Positions 63,736-64,000 of a stretch of DNA of 64,000 nt are shown here, piece after piece. This DNA comes from Streptomyces sp. NRRL F-2580 (GTDB lineage: Bacteria; Actinomycetota; Actinomycetes; Streptomycetales; Streptomycetaceae). The stretch lies in assembly GCF_000720115.1 (NCBI RefSeq), contig NZ_JOIR01000005.1:310001-374000 (forward strand). Reading direction: 5' to 3'. The translations under genes and the position numbers were made by a program. Position 1 is the first letter of the stretch. Each line of letters opens with the position of its first letter. Under the pieces are notes generated by a model. That model was not told the DNA's origin and searched no databases. It was given only the letters and a program-made list of their open reading frames with translations.

Positions 63736-64000
63736 ATGGCCCCAGTCGCCATGCGTAGTGTTGCGAAATCCCTTTCCGAAGCGAAGCCGGTCTCGTACTG
63801 GCTGGACGACCCCGGCAAGCCCGCGCCGCAGCCGGCGCTGACCGCGGACGAGCGCTGCGACCTGCTGGTCATCGGCGGCGGCTACAGCGGGCTGTGGACC
63901 GCGCTGCTCGCCAAGGAGCGCGACCCCGAGCGGGACGTCGTCCTCATCGAGAGCAAGGAGGCGGGCTGGGCCGCCTCCGGGCGCAACGGCGGTTTCTGCG
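63736..64000 (+). CDS. FAD-dependent oxidoreductase, 5' part (cut by window end)
   Basis: The first 88 codons are visible, starting at ATG 63736 behind AGGGAG. The FAD-binding motif VIGGGYSGLWTALLAKE is followed by VVLIESKEAGWAASGRNGGF, typical of DAO-type oxidases such as gamma-glutamylputrescine oxidase (PuuB). Position after potC fits an oxidase of imported polyamines. The rest lies outside the window. Confidence 0.85.
   Translation, partial: MAPVAMRSVAKSLSEAKPVSYWLDDPGKPAPQPALTADERCDLLVIGGGYSGLWTALLAKERDPERDVVLIESKEAGWAASGRNGGFC

Overview
The window is high-GC actinobacterial chromosome and almost certainly Streptomyces. It carries the sporulation sigma factor gene whiG, an NsdA-type developmental regulator, four tandem type I signal peptidase genes (the sipWXYZ arrangement), many GTG starts and heavy third-position G/C. 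From memory, the gene order follows the Streptomyces coelicolor core chromosome around SCO5582-SCO5671. I could not run a search to confirm this.

Bases 1-9.4 kb hold the 3' part of nsdA, the nitrogen operon amtB-glnK-glnD with a candidate GlnR operator, ffh, and a short FtsH-type protease. Bases 9.4-24.9 kb hold a methyltransferase, proS, a zinc-peptidase-like protein, the ribosome and tRNA maturation cluster rpsP-khpA-rimM-trmD-rplS, four signal peptidases, a NUDIX gene, a DUF2469 gene, yraN-comM-dprA, whiG and a TetR gene. Bases 24.9-31.7 kb hold an M23 peptidase next to 49-bp direct repeats, then rpsB-tsf, pyrH-frr-cdsA and rlmN. Most of these transcription units end in clear hairpins.

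Bases 31.7-35.7 kb are a thiamine ABC transporter (thiB-thiP-thiQ) behind a TPP riboswitch. Facing it is a ferredoxin / ferredoxin reductase / cytochrome P450 operon. Bases 38.8-43.5 kb hold two membrane proteins, a LOG-family protein and a small ABC exporter, all on the minus strand.

Bases 43.7-48.4 kb and 57.95-64 kb look like two halves of a polyamine (putrescine/GABA) uptake and catabolism region. The first half has an aminotransferase, an AsnC regulator, an aldehyde dehydrogenase and a solute-binding lipoprotein. The second has another aldehyde dehydrogenase, a complete PotD-A-B-C transporter and the start of a FAD oxidase. The second half starts behind a recognisable promoter with an 8-bp-arm palindrome just downstream.

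Between the halves lie a membrane protein with twin operator-like palindromes, a serine hydrolase, a two-component system, a GDPD, adenosine deaminase, a DUF4190 protein and the most interesting part of the window. On the minus strand, a NADAR-domain gene and a NUDIX gene are followed within about 10 nt by three tandem Y-RNA-like noncoding RNAs, and then by a Ro60 (TROVE plus vWA) gene. All three RNAs share a closing stem and a GTGCG / TGWTCT internal loop. Two carry a complete circularly permuted tRNA-like module, one with a CTCATAA anticodon-type loop. The middle one lacks it. I read this as a bacterial Ro60/Y RNA ribonucleoprotein locus possibly linked to ADP-ribose or NAD chemistry.
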